Positions 44,146 to 57,304 of a stretch of DNA of 64,000 nucleotides are shown here, in pieces. The translations under genes were made by a program, and so were the position numbers. The notes below the pieces were generated by a model. The model did no database searches, was not told where the DNA came from, and saw nothing but the letters and a program-made list of their open reading frames with translations. The first letter of the stretch is position 1. Each line of letters opens with the position of its first letter. The DNA is from Opitutaceae bacterium UBA2377. GTDB taxonomy: Bacteria > Verrucomicrobiota > Verrucomicrobiia > Opitutales > Opitutaceae. Location: NCBI GenBank assembly GCA_002344205.1, contig DDSZ01000016.1, positions 40,607-104,606 on the forward strand. The letters run 5' to 3'.

Positions 44146-44888
44146 ATCATTAACGTGACTGATCGCCGTTACTGACCTTGATGCGTTTACCACCTTTCAC
44201 TGAACTGCCGTCCAGCAGTTGCACCGGTCGCGCGAAAAAACCGCCGATTATGAGACCCAAACCTAGCTTGGCGGGGAAACATTCTGGCTTCCGAACGTTC
44301 CAGCTTTGTTGGTGACCCCGATGGATGCCACCAATCCGGCTGCCCCATTGAGCTTTGAACTGATTCCCCCTAAGTAGCACGCGCCTCACCGGCGTGTTTC
44401 CAGGCCGAGTGCCCGCTTCATTCAATTTGCAGAAATCTGACGCTAGAGAACTGGCGCTGCACCTCTCTTTTCGGCTCGCCGTATCGGGCTCGCTAGCGCT
44501 TGCTTAAGGGCGAACTCCTCAGGCACCACCACCGGCAGGGGCGGGTTCTCCAGCCTTTCCCCATGCCCAAAAATCGAGTGGATATCCTTTATGTCAGGGA
44601 GCCTGTGTTCCGGGCTGCGCACTTGGAGGAATCGGTCGTAAACTAGCTTGGATCGTTTTCTCCTAGGGCTTAGGCCGGCCGTGTTTGATCGGTAATAACC
44701 GAACTCCACGCACAAGTTTTGTCCTGATTTTGGGGTAACCCCGGCTTGTTGGACTACCTGCCGGGTGAACCGCATCTGCGCTGCTAGCCACAGGGGTAGG
44801 ATCCGGTTGCATTATGGTTGCATTTGGACCGGTTTACCGGGTCACGTCAAATCACATCGAATGCCGCATTTTACCTCTGAAAACAAGA
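44146..44888. other. Gene-poor region at the right edge of the island
   Basis: About 740 bases. Two leftward open frames (44150-44425, 91 codons; 44443-44775, 110 codons) exist, but I recognise no family and they may be remnants of a decayed gene. The second has a plausible composition (FALKQALASPIRRAEKR at its end). A short tandem repeat GGTTGCATT occurs twice at 44805 and 44816. The region leads to the 3' end of the tRNA-Ala gene, the usual place for an integration scar. Confidence 0.4.
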
Positions 44889-44911
44889 AACCCCCGGGGG
44901 AACCGGGGGTT
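44889..44911 (-). terminator. Intrinsic terminator of tRNA-Ala
   Basis: On the tRNA strand, AACCCCCGG and CCGGGGGTT form a 9-base-pair stem with a 5-base loop, followed by the T-rich run TTTCTTGTTTT. It begins 4 bases after the encoded CCA. Confidence 0.85.
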
Positions 44912-44914
44912 AAT

Positions 44915-44990
44915 TGGTGGACCCTAGCGGGTTCGAACCGCTGACCTCCTCAATGCCATTGAGGCGCTCTACCAACTGAGCTAAGAGCCC
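44915..44990 (-). tRNA. tRNA-Ala (anticodon GGC), CCA encoded
   Basis: A complete cloverleaf can be drawn: acceptor GGGCTCT pairs with AGGGTCC (with two G-U pairs), D-loop TAGCTCAGTTGGTAGAGC, anticodon stem CCTCA/TGAGG around the loop ATGGCAT (anticodon GGC, alanine), T-arm GCGGTTCGAACCCGC, discriminator A, and encoded CCA. It sits at the border between the AT-rich island and the core-like region. Confidence 0.95.
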
Positions 44991-45056
44991 TAAAGTCGAA
45001 GGAAGGTTGGGAAAATCAAACTTCCGGCCGCGAAGGCAAGGACTTTTTCTGCCACT

Positions 45057-45872
45057 TCACAGTTCCTTCATGTGGAAGGGGATGGTGAGGAGCTCGCTCT
45101 TGTTGTCCGGGCGCGGCGGCATCCGGGTGCGGGCCACCGCCGCAAGGACGGCGCGATCGAACTCCGGGCTGCCCGAGGAGCGGGTAATCCGCGCGCCGGA
45201 GAGCGTGCCGTCGGCCGCGATTCGGACCTCGATGGTGGTCACCAGCGTGTCGGCCAGGCCGGGCGGCTTCTCCAGCGCCGCCCGCAGCCGCTCCCGCAGC
45301 ATCGCGAAATAAGCGTCCATCACCGGGCCTTCGTCCCGGGTCAGCGCGCGCCCGCCAGCCCCGGCCTTCACGTTCTGCGAGCCGCCGACCACGCCCTTGA
45401 CGATCTCATCGGTATTGATTTTCGCCACACGTGGTGGTGCGGGCGCACGGGGTGCGGGTGTGGTCTGGGTCTTGTTGAGACGATCGAACTCGGCCTTCGT
45501 CATCGTCTTCGGCTGCGGTGGCACCGGCTTGGGCTCCACGACAGGTTTGGTCTCCGCCGGCTTGGGTGGTGCTTTCACCGCCGGGACTTCCGGCGCGCGC
45601 TGGATTACCTCGCGCGGGGGCACGGGCTGCGGCTGTGGCTGCGGCCGCACCACCGGTGGCGCGACCGGGATGTTGAGCGAGATGCCGGGCGAGCTGAGCG
45701 CCGGGGCCTCGGTCGCCGCGAAATTGTCGCCCTCCCCTGCCACCAATTCAAAAATCTTCGGCATCTCCGGCGCCGCGACCTTCATCAGGTAAATGAAAAA
45801 GAGGATCAGCGCCACGACCGCGCCGTGGAGCGTGATGGAAAGAGCGAAGGCACTGCGGGCGTTCTCGGGCAT
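45057..45872 (-). CDS. tonB: TonB-family energy transducer
   Basis: A 271-residue protein with one N-terminal membrane anchor (residues 10-31), a long Pro-rich periplasmic spacer with many PKP/PQP motifs (about 75-150), and a C-terminal TonB/TolA domain (TTIEVRIAADGTLSGARITRSSGSPEFDRAVLAAVARTRMPPRPD). It carries energy from ExbBD to outer-membrane receptors such as the one at 36705-39044. It is the last gene of the exbB-exbD-tonB operon. Confidence 0.85.
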   Translation of the reverse strand: MPENARSAFALSITLHGAVVALILFFIYLMKVAAPEMPKIFELVAGEGDNFAATEAPALSSPGISLNIPVAPPVVRPQPQPQPVPPREVIQRAPEVPAVKAPPKPAETKPVVEPKPVPPQPKTMTKAEFDRLNKTQTTPAPRAPAPPRVAKINTDEIVKGVVGGSQNVKAGAGGRALTRDEGPVMDAYFAMLRERLRAALEKPPGLADTLVTTIEVRIAADGTLSGARITRSSGSPEFDRAVLAAVARTRMPPRPDNKSELLTIPFHMKEL

Positions 45873-45875
45873 CGG

Positions 45876-46304
45876 TCAGTTGGCCGTCTGGGTGTCGAAG
45901 GTGAACCGGCTCAGATTGTGCTTTTTGATCTCATCCATGAGGGTGACCACCTTCTGGTATTGGATGTTCCAGTCGGCGCGGATGCGCAGCACCGGCGGGT
46001 TGGGCTTGCGGGCCTCGGCGGCCAGCAGCGCGGGCAGTTCCGAAAACTCCACGCGCCGCGTGCCCCAGTAATACTGGCCCTGCCGGTCGATGGCGATGAC
46101 TTGGAAAACGTCTTTGGGGTCCGGCTGCGTCTGCGTGCGGGTGGACTCCGTCGGCAGCTTCACCTCGATCCGCTGCTCCTGCTGGATCAGCGGCGTGGCG
46201 ATCATGAAGATGATCAGCAGCGTGAACGCCACGTCGATGAGGTTGGTGACGTTCAGCTCCGAGATCGCGTGCTGCGCCTGGCGGCGGCGGAAAGTGCGGG
46301 CCAT
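45876..46304 (-). CDS. exbD: ExbD/TolR-family protein
   Basis: A 142-residue protein with one membrane helix near the N-terminus, NVTNLIDVAFTLLIIFMIATP, which includes the functional Asp in LIDVAF. The periplasmic part follows. It forms the proton channel with ExbB. It is separated from tonB by 3 bases and from exbB by 13. Confidence 0.9.
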   Translation of the reverse strand: MARTFRRRQAQHAISELNVTNLIDVAFTLLIIFMIATPLIQQEQRIEVKLPTESTRTQTQPDPKDVFQVIAIDRQGQYYWGTRRVEFSELPALLAAEARKPNPPVLRIRADWNIQYQKVVTLMDEIKKHNLSRFTFDTQTAN

Positions 46305-46317
46305 GGGAAATCCTCGC

Positions 46318-46986
46318 TTACTGCGATTCGAGCTCGATGCGGTCGGCCAGCGAGCTGGCGTAGTTTTCCAGCTCGGTGATCATCCGCTTGGTGTTGGAGA
46401 GAATGTAATTGTAGCCGAACACCGAGGGAATGGCGACCACGAGGCCGGCGATGGTCGTGAGCAACGCCGCCGCCACCCCCGGCGCCAGCGTCTGGATGCT
46501 CGCCGTCTGCTGCACCGAGACGGCGCTGAAGGAAATCATCACGCCCCACACCGTGCCGAGCAGCCCGAGAAAAGGCGCGCCGGTGACAATGCTGGCGAGG
46601 AAAATCATGCTCGATTCGTAGCGGAGGGCCTGGCGCGAGAGCGCACGTTGCAGGGCGTTCTCGGCGTGTTCCAGCCGGGCGCGCGTGTCGTTGCTGCCCC
46701 GCTCCTTCGCGATGGCCGCGGCGCGCCAGTAGCTCTCGACCGCATCGGCAAAGAGGTCCGCATAGGGGATCGCGCGTCGGTTCCGGAAGGATTCCGGCAG
46801 GTCGAGCAGCGAGCGCTCGTCGCGCAGCCGCTGCTCGAACGCGTAGTTGAGCTGGGCGAGGCGCTTCAGTTCGTAGTGTTTGCCGAACATGATGGTCCAG
46901 GCAATGAGACTGAAGACACCAAGGCCGACGGTGATGACCTGGCCGACGAGGTCGGACTGCAGGAAGATCTGCACGATATTGAGCAT
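46318..46986 (-). CDS. exbB: ExbB/TolQ-family proton channel protein
   Basis: A 222-residue protein with three membrane segments: near residues 10-30, and the conserved block TGAPFLGLLGTVWGVMISF followed by LAPGVAAALLTTIAGLVVAIPS. The start at 46986 (MLNIVQIFLQ) is chosen because the frame upstream gives a 46-residue, non-conserved, Pro-rich extension. It is the first gene of the exbB-exbD-tonB operon. Confidence 0.9.
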   Translation of the reverse strand: MLNIVQIFLQSDLVGQVITVGLGVFSLIAWTIMFGKHYELKRLAQLNYAFEQRLRDERSLLDLPESFRNRRAIPYADLFADAVESYWRAAAIAKERGSNDTRARLEHAENALQRALSRQALRYESSMIFLASIVTGAPFLGLLGTVWGVMISFSAVSVQQTASIQTLAPGVAAALLTTIAGLVVAIPSVFGYNYILSNTKRMITELENYASSLADRIELESQ

Positions 46987-47132
46987 GGCAAAAGCGGGGA
47001 AATTACAGGCAGGGCGGAGACGCGGGGAACTGTTGGCGGCTTTGCCGGGTTCGTTCAACGGAAAACCCGGCGAAATTCCCGCGCGAATCTGTTTGCGGCG
47101 GGTCGGGGCTGATTTTTCGCTCACCCTCCCGC

Positions 47133-48245
47133 ATGGACTTCAAGACCCGCACCCTGCAACAGCTCCGCGCCCAACGCGCCACCCTCGCCCAAAAGCGCGC
47201 CCTCGTCGGCTTCGACGGCTTTGTGGACACCATCGTGACCCCGGTGGCCCAGCGTGCCGGCCAGGGCGAGAATTTCACGCCTATCGGCACCATCGCCGAG
47301 TTTGGCCAACGCATCAGCGCCGCCGCGGGCAAAAGCACCAACCTCGAGTTCTACCCGCGGATGGACAAGCTCGGCGGCAACGGCCCCATCATGGCCAACG
47401 CCCTGCTCGCCCAGGGCGCCGACATCACCTACATCGGCGCGCTCGGCAAGGTCTCGATCCACCCGGTTTTCACCGATCTCGCCGCGAAAGCCCGTGTCGT
47501 CTCGCTTTGCGACCCCGCGGCAACCACGGCCGTGGAGTTTACCGACGGCAAGCTCATGCTTGGCATGATGCGGAGCCTCGACGAGATCACCCCGGAGCAG
47601 ATCATCGCCAGCGTCGGCGCCGACAACTACCGGGCGATGCTCGGGGCCGCCGACCTCATCGCCTTGGTGAACTGGACGATGATCCCGAACATGACGGCGG
47701 TCTTTGTGGATCTCGTGCAGAGCGTGCTGCCGCAGGTGCCGGTAAAGCCGGGCCGCATCTTCTTCTTTGACCTCGCCGACCCCGAGAAGCGCTCCCGCGC
47801 CGACCTGGTCTATGCGCTCGATACGATCGGCCAGTTCGAGCAGTTCGGCCGCGTGACCCTCGGGCTCAACCTCAAGGAGGCGCAGCAGGTGTTCGACGTG
47901 CTCGGCTTCGGCAAGGAGACCGAGACCGAACACGGCCTGCGCTCGATGGCGGAAAAGATTCGCACCCGGCTCGACCTCACCACCGTCGTCATCCACCCGA
48001 AGGAAGCCGCCGCCTGCGCCACACGTGAGGACACCTTCTGGGTGCCCGGTCCCTACGTGGCGCAGCCGCTCATCACCACGGGTGCGGGCGACCACTTCAA
48101 CGCCGGCTTCAGCGCCGGCCAGTTGATGGGCCTCGCGCCCGAGGCCTGCCTCGGCGTCGGCGTCTGCACCAGCGGCCACTACGTGCGCACCGGCCGCAGC
48201 CCGACTCTCGCCGACCTCGAAACCTTCCTCGCCAACTGGAAATAA
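47133..48245 (+). CDS. PfkB-family carbohydrate kinase
   Basis: A 370-residue ribokinase-fold kinase. The N-terminal GFDGFVDTIV and KLGGNGPIMANALLAQGADITYIGALGK are the substrate-binding parts; TTGAGDHFNAGFSAGQL near the C-terminus is the PfkB signature with the catalytic Asp. The sugar substrate is unknown (fructose, ribose or adenosine types are all possible). It is followed after 17 bases by tmk on the same strand. Confidence 0.85.
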   Translation: MDFKTRTLQQLRAQRATLAQKRALVGFDGFVDTIVTPVAQRAGQGENFTPIGTIAEFGQRISAAAGKSTNLEFYPRMDKLGGNGPIMANALLAQGADITYIGALGKVSIHPVFTDLAAKARVVSLCDPAATTAVEFTDGKLMLGMMRSLDEITPEQIIASVGADNYRAMLGAADLIALVNWTMIPNMTAVFVDLVQSVLPQVPVKPGRIFFFDLADPEKRSRADLVYALDTIGQFEQFGRVTLGLNLKEAQQVFDVLGFGKETETEHGLRSMAEKIRTRLDLTTVVIHPKEAAACATREDTFWVPGPYVAQPLITTGAGDHFNAGFSAGQLMGLAPEACLGVGVCTSGHYVRTGRSPTLADLETFLANWK

Positions 48246-48262
48246 CCCCGCAGACTTTTCGT

Positions 48263-48910
48263 ATGCCCCTCCATCAAAAGCCCACCGGCAAACTCATCTC
48301 CTTCGAAGGCTCCGAAGGCAGCGGCAAATCCACCCAGATTTCCCTGCTCGCGGCCCATTTGCAGAAGACCGGCAAGGACGTCGTCTCCACCCGCGAGCCC
48401 GGCGGCACCGAGATCGGCGAGCAGATCCGCAACATCATCGTCCACAACTCCAAGGGCGACGAGATGTGTGCCGAGACCGAGCTGCTGCTCTTCGCCGCCG
48501 CCCGCGCGCAATTGGTGCGCGAGGTCATCGCGCCCGCGCTTCTCGCCGGCAAATACGTGCTCAGCGACCGCTTCCTCGATTCCTCCACCGTTTATCAGGG
48601 CATCGCCCGCAAGCTGGCCGCCGATCCCGTCGCGCAGATCAACCGCTTCGCCGTCGGCAACGTCATGCCCGATGTCACCGTCGTGATCGACGTGCCCACC
48701 GAGGTGAGCCTCACCCGGCTCAAGCAGCGCACCACCGACCTGCCCGACCGCATGGAGCGCGAGAACATCGATTTCTACAATCACGTCCGCGAGGGCTACC
48801 TGCTCCTCGCGAAAAACATGCCCGAGCGCGTCATCCTCGTGGACGGCACCCGCACGCCCGCCCAAGTCGCCCAGACGATCTGGGAACACGTGCAGGTCCG
48901 CCTCGGCTGA
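48263..48910 (+). CDS. tmk: Thymidylate kinase
   Basis: A 215-residue dTMP kinase: P-loop FEGSEGSGKST near residue 15, TREPGGTEIGEQIR, the DRF motif in LSDRFLDSSTVYQG, and the LID-region RxxxLPDRME. It makes dTDP for DNA synthesis. The holB gene follows, and this tmk-holB arrangement is common in bacteria. Confidence 0.95.
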   Translation: MPLHQKPTGKLISFEGSEGSGKSTQISLLAAHLQKTGKDVVSTREPGGTEIGEQIRNIIVHNSKGDEMCAETELLLFAAARAQLVREVIAPALLAGKYVLSDRFLDSSTVYQGIARKLAADPVAQINRFAVGNVMPDVTVVIDVPTEVSLTRLKQRTTDLPDRMERENIDFYNHVREGYLLLAKNMPERVILVDGTRTPAQVAQTIWEHVQVRLG

Positions 48911-48964
48911 CCGCCGCCCGGTTCGGTGACCAGAGAGGAAACCGCCCGGCCCACCACCCCGTCC

Positions 48965-53856
<4,892 letters not shown>

Positions 53857-53955
53857 GCCAGCACGCAAACCGGGCCGGCCGGGCCGTGGCAAGGCTGCGT
53901 CCGGCGAATATTTTTATTTGCGCGGCGGCGGGTTTGCGTGAGCGTGGCAGCCCCG

Positions 53956-56517
53956 ATGAGCACCGAGCCGAAGCTGACCCCGATGATGCAGCAATACTTC
54001 GAGGTGAAACGCGGCCTGCCGCGTGATACGCTGCTGCTCTTCCGCCTCGGTGATTTCTTCGAGATGTTTTTCGACGATGCCGTCACCGCCTCGCGCATCT
54101 GCGGCCTCACGCTGACCAAACGGCAGGAGCATCCGATGGCTGGCATCCCCGCGCATGCAGTGGATACCTACGTCAATAAACTCCTCACGGCCGGCAAGAA
54201 AGTCGCCATCTGCGACCAGGCCGAGCCCGCCAAGGCCGGCAAGCTGGTGAAGCGCGCCCTCACCCGCATCCTTTCGCCGGGCACCACCCTCGCCCCCAGC
54301 CAGCTCGACGCGAACCGCAACCACTACCTCGCTGCCATCGCCCTCGACAAAGCCGGTCTGCATGCCGCGTGGCTGGATCTTTCCACCGGCGAGTTCCGTC
54401 TCGCCTCGGATCCCCGGGTGGAAAACCTGCTGCCGGTCCTCACCGCGCTTGATCCGGCCGAGCTGATCCTGCCCGATGGGGCGCTGGATGCCTGGCAGGC
54501 CGCGCCACACGAACAAACCGCGGTGCACGCCCTGCATGCGTTTTGCGCCGGCCGCCTGTGCTCCGACCTGCCGGCCTACAATTTCGAGACCGCCACGGGT
54601 GCCAAGACCGTCATGGACACGCTCGGCGTGCTCAACCTGCAGGGCTTCGGCCTCGCGCACACCCACCCGGCACTCGGTCCCGCCGGTGCATTGGTTTACT
54701 ACGCCACGGAAAACCTCTGCGCGAAGCCGGAGAACCTGCGCACGTTGCGGGAGTATCACAGCGCCGGCACGCTCCTCCTCGACCCCGCGACGCTGCGCAA
54801 CCTGGAGATATTCCAGTCCGCCCAGGGCGGCCGCCCCGGGTCGCTCATCCACGCCATCGCCCGCACCGTCACGGCCGCCGGGCACCGGCTGCTGGAGCGC
54901 TGGCTGGCGGCGCCCACTCTTGATCTGGCCGAGATCCACCGCAGGCAGGCGCTCGTCGGCGAATGCCTCGCGCAACCGGCCCGCCTCGCCGAATTGCGGG
55001 AACTACTGGCCAACGTCCGCGATATCCCGCGCATCCTCGGCCGGCTGCAAAACCGGCTGCGCAATCCCCGCGAGCTCGGCGGCGTGCGCGACACCCTCGC
55101 CCGGTTGCCCGCCCTGCGTGCGGGCCTGGCCGCGTTTGGCGGACGCCTCGCCGCCGATTGCCTCCCGCGCATCGACGAGCTCCCCGGTCTCGCCGGCCTG
55201 CTCGCCCGGGGGCTCAGCGATGAACTCCCCGCCGATCTGGCAGACGGCAATTACATCCGCGCCGGCTATGACACCGAGCTTGACCGCCTGCGCTCGTTGA
55301 CCACGGACAACAAGACCTGGCTCTCCGAACTGGAGCGCACCGAACAGGAACGCACCGGCATCCGCAGCCTGAAGGTCAGGTTCACAAACAATTTCGGCTA
55401 CTACATCGAGGTCACCAAGGCCAACCTGCACCTGGTGCCGGCCGACTACATCCGCCGGCAGACGACCGTCGGCGGCGAGCGCTACGTCACCGAGGCGCTC
55501 AAGCAAAAGGAGAAGGAAATCTTCCACGCCGAGGAAAACGCCCTCACCCGCGAGCAGGAACTGTTCAACGCGCTCGTCTCCGCCGTCATCGCCGATGCGG
55601 AGCCCTTGACGCGCTCGGCCGAGACCCTTGCCGAGCTGGACGTTCTCGCGGGCTGGGCGGTCCTGACGCGCGAATGGGATTACTGCCGGCCGGAAATCAG
55701 CGACGGCAACGTGCTGGAGATTGCCGAAGGCCGGCATCCCGTCGTCGAGCAGATGCTCAAGTCCGCCGATGCCATCGCCCGCGGCGGCAACCAGGCCTTT
55801 GTGCCCAACGACACCCGCCTCGCCAGCGACGACGCGCAGCTCGCGTTGATCACCGGTCCCAACATGGCGGGCAAGTCCACCTACATCCGCCAGGTCGCTT
55901 TGATCGTGCTGCTGGCGCAGGTCGGCTGCTGGGTCCCGGCGAAGGCCTGCCGCGTCGGCCTGGTGGACCGCATCTTCTCCCGTGTCGGCGCCAGCGACGA
56001 CCTCGCACGCGGCAACTCGACCTTCATGGTCGAGATGAACGAGACCGCCAACATCCTCAACAACGCCACCGACCGCTCGCTTATCATCCTCGACGAGATC
56101 GGCCGCGGCACCTCCACCTACGACGGCCTCAGCATCGCGTGGGCCGTCGTCGAGCACCTGCACCGCGGGGCCGAACGCGGCCCCCGCACGCTCTTTGCCA
56201 CCCACTACCAGGAACTCACCCAACTGGAGAACCACCTGCCGCGCCTGCGCAACTTCTCCGTCGCCGTGAAGGAGTGGAACGACGAGATCGTCTTCGTCCG
56301 CCGCGTCATCCCCGGCGCCGCCGACCGCAGCTACGGCATCCAGGTCGCCCGGCTCGCGGGGCTTCCGCCCAGCGTCATCGACCGCGCCAAGACCATCCTC
56401 GCGAAACTCGAAAGCGACGACACCAACGTGTCGCTGCCTTCACCTGCACCGGCCGCCCGGCCGAAGAAGAAAATCTCGGTCGCTCCCGCCGACGACAGCC
56501 AGCTCAGCTTGTTGTAG
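53956..56517 (+). CDS. mutS: DNA mismatch repair protein MutS
   Basis: An 853-residue MutS of normal length. The mismatch-reading motif is present as LFRLGDFFEMFFDDA near residue 30 (Phe-Phe-Glu in place of the usual Phe-Tyr-Glu). The ATPase has Walker A TGPNMAGKSTY, the ABC signature region ARGNSTFMVEM, Walker B LIILDEIGRGTSTYDG and the His switch FATHYQEL; the C-terminal helix-turn-helix is YGIQVARLAGLPPSVIDRAK. ATG 53956 is preferred; a GTG at 53938 is in frame. It stops two bases before the convergent PIN-domain gene. Confidence 0.95.
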   Translation: MSTEPKLTPMMQQYFEVKRGLPRDTLLLFRLGDFFEMFFDDAVTASRICGLTLTKRQEHPMAGIPAHAVDTYVNKLLTAGKKVAICDQAEPAKAGKLVKRALTRILSPGTTLAPSQLDANRNHYLAAIALDKAGLHAAWLDLSTGEFRLASDPRVENLLPVLTALDPAELILPDGALDAWQAAPHEQTAVHALHAFCAGRLCSDLPAYNFETATGAKTVMDTLGVLNLQGFGLAHTHPALGPAGALVYYATENLCAKPENLRTLREYHSAGTLLLDPATLRNLEIFQSAQGGRPGSLIHAIARTVTAAGHRLLERWLAAPTLDLAEIHRRQALVGECLAQPARLAELRELLANVRDIPRILGRLQNRLRNPRELGGVRDTLARLPALRAGLAAFGGRLAADCLPRIDELPGLAGLLARGLSDELPADLADGNYIRAGYDTELDRLRSLTTDNKTWLSELERTEQERTGIRSLKVRFTNNFGYYIEVTKANLHLVPADYIRRQTTVGGERYVTEALKQKEKEIFHAEENALTREQELFNALVSAVIADAEPLTRSAETLAELDVLAGWAVLTREWDYCRPEISDGNVLEIAEGRHPVVEQMLKSADAIARGGNQAFVPNDTRLASDDAQLALITGPNMAGKSTYIRQVALIVLLAQVGCWVPAKACRVGLVDRIFSRVGASDDLARGNSTFMVEMNETANILNNATDRSLIILDEIGRGTSTYDGLSIAWAVVEHLHRGAERGPRTLFATHYQELTQLENHLPRLRNFSVAVKEWNDEIVFVRRVIPGAADRSYGIQVARLAGLPPSVIDRAKTILAKLESDDTNVSLPSPAPAARPKKKISVAPADDSQLSLL

Positions 56518-56519
56518 CC

Positions 56520-56939
56520 TCACCCCGCCAGCGGCAGCCCCAGTTGTTTCGCCGCGTCTATCATCCGGCGGTCGCGCGTAAACAAGGGCCCGACATCCAG
56601 TCCGATGAAGCTTGCCAGATGGATGGCATCGAGCGTCCGCAACGGAACGGCGGGATGGACGCGCGCGATCACCTCCGCCGCTTCTCTCACCACCGTGCCG
56701 TCGAGATCGACCAGCTCGACCACCTCGTCGAGCAGGTGCACCTCGAAAAGTTGCCACGCCCGCTGGCGATGGTCGGGCGAAAGGACGCCATGGCGCTCTT
56801 TCGCAAGCAGCGCCGACCACAGCTCGGTGTAGAGGAGCTCCGAAGACACGATCCTGTGCCCGGTCACAATCCGTTCACACTCGGCCGAATCAGGCTCGCG
56901 GGTGTAGAGCTTAACCAGAACCGATGTGTCCAGATACAT
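56520..56939 (-). CDS. vapC: PIN-domain toxin (VapC-like)
   Basis: A 139-residue PIN nuclease: first acidic residue in MYLDTSVLVKLY, Glu in LLYTELWSALL, Asp in TLDAIHLASF and a final acidic residue in LFTRDRRMIDAA. VapC toxins cleave tRNA or rRNA. Its ATG is one base from the antitoxin stop, so the pair is translated together. Confidence 0.9.
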   Translation of the reverse strand: MYLDTSVLVKLYTREPDSAECERIVTGHRIVSSELLYTELWSALLAKERHGVLSPDHRQRAWQLFEVHLLDEVVELVDLDGTVVREAAEVIARVHPAVPLRTLDAIHLASFIGLDVGPLFTRDRRMIDAAKQLGLPLAG

Positions 56940-56940
56940 C

Positions 56941-57264
56941 TCAGGGACCGGTATCCCGCGCTGCGCTGACCAGCTCGGTCGAGTCGGGTGTCATCGGCAT
57001 GGTGGCGCGGAAGGCCGCCAAGGATTCCCACGGCTTTCCGCCCAACGTCGGGCGGAAGCGGACGAGCATGGCCTTCGGCTCTCCGTCCGAGGTGATCACG
57101 ATTTCTTCTCCGGTCTCGGCCCGTTGCAGCAGCGCCGAAAGCTGATCTTTGGCCTCGCGCACGGAGACCTCGGTGCGACGGCGGGTCGCCGAGGGCTCTT
57201 CCACCTTGGCTTCCCCGCGCGGCAACAGGGCGCGCAGCCCCAAAACTCGCTTGGATTTTTTCAT
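56941..57264 (-). CDS. vapB: Phd/YefM-type antitoxin
   Basis: A 107-residue protein. A basic N-terminal extension (MKKSKRVLGLRALLPRG) precedes a Phd/YefM fold at about 34-75: VSVREAKDQLSALLQRAETG then EEIVITSDGEPKAMLVRF. The C-terminal tail (RATMPMTPDSTELVS) would wrap the toxin. A perfect palindrome covers its start codon. The first 30 residues are longer than the usual family start; a later start is possible but would move away from the operator. Confidence 0.85.
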   Translation of the reverse strand: MKKSKRVLGLRALLPRGEAKVEEPSATRRRTEVSVREAKDQLSALLQRAETGEEIVITSDGEPKAMLVRFRPTLGGKPWESLAAFRATMPMTPDSTELVSAARDTGP

Positions 57265-57283
57265 GTGGCCACTATTGGCCACA
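57264..57283 (-). promoter_or_regulatory. Palindromic operator of the antitoxin-toxin pair
   Basis: TGTGGCCA-CTAT-TGGCCACA, perfect 8-base arms with a 4-base spacer, touching the antitoxin start codon. This is the standard position for conditional autoregulation by the antitoxin-toxin complex. Confidence 0.65.
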
Positions 57284-57304
57284 CGTTGCTGATTTGTCAA
57301 GTCT

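Noticed and set aside
44150..44775. Two short leftward open frames as genes
   Set aside because: No recognised domain, ribosome-binding site or codon bias; kept only as a note in the region entry.
47121..48889. Long antisense frames over the PfkB kinase and tmk genes
   Set aside because: Both sense genes have complete catalytic motifs; the antisense products are low-complexity Gly/Asp/Val-rich translations typical of shadows.
55003..56235. A 410-codon frame antisense to mutS
   Set aside because: MutS is full length with all ATPase motifs on the opposite strand.
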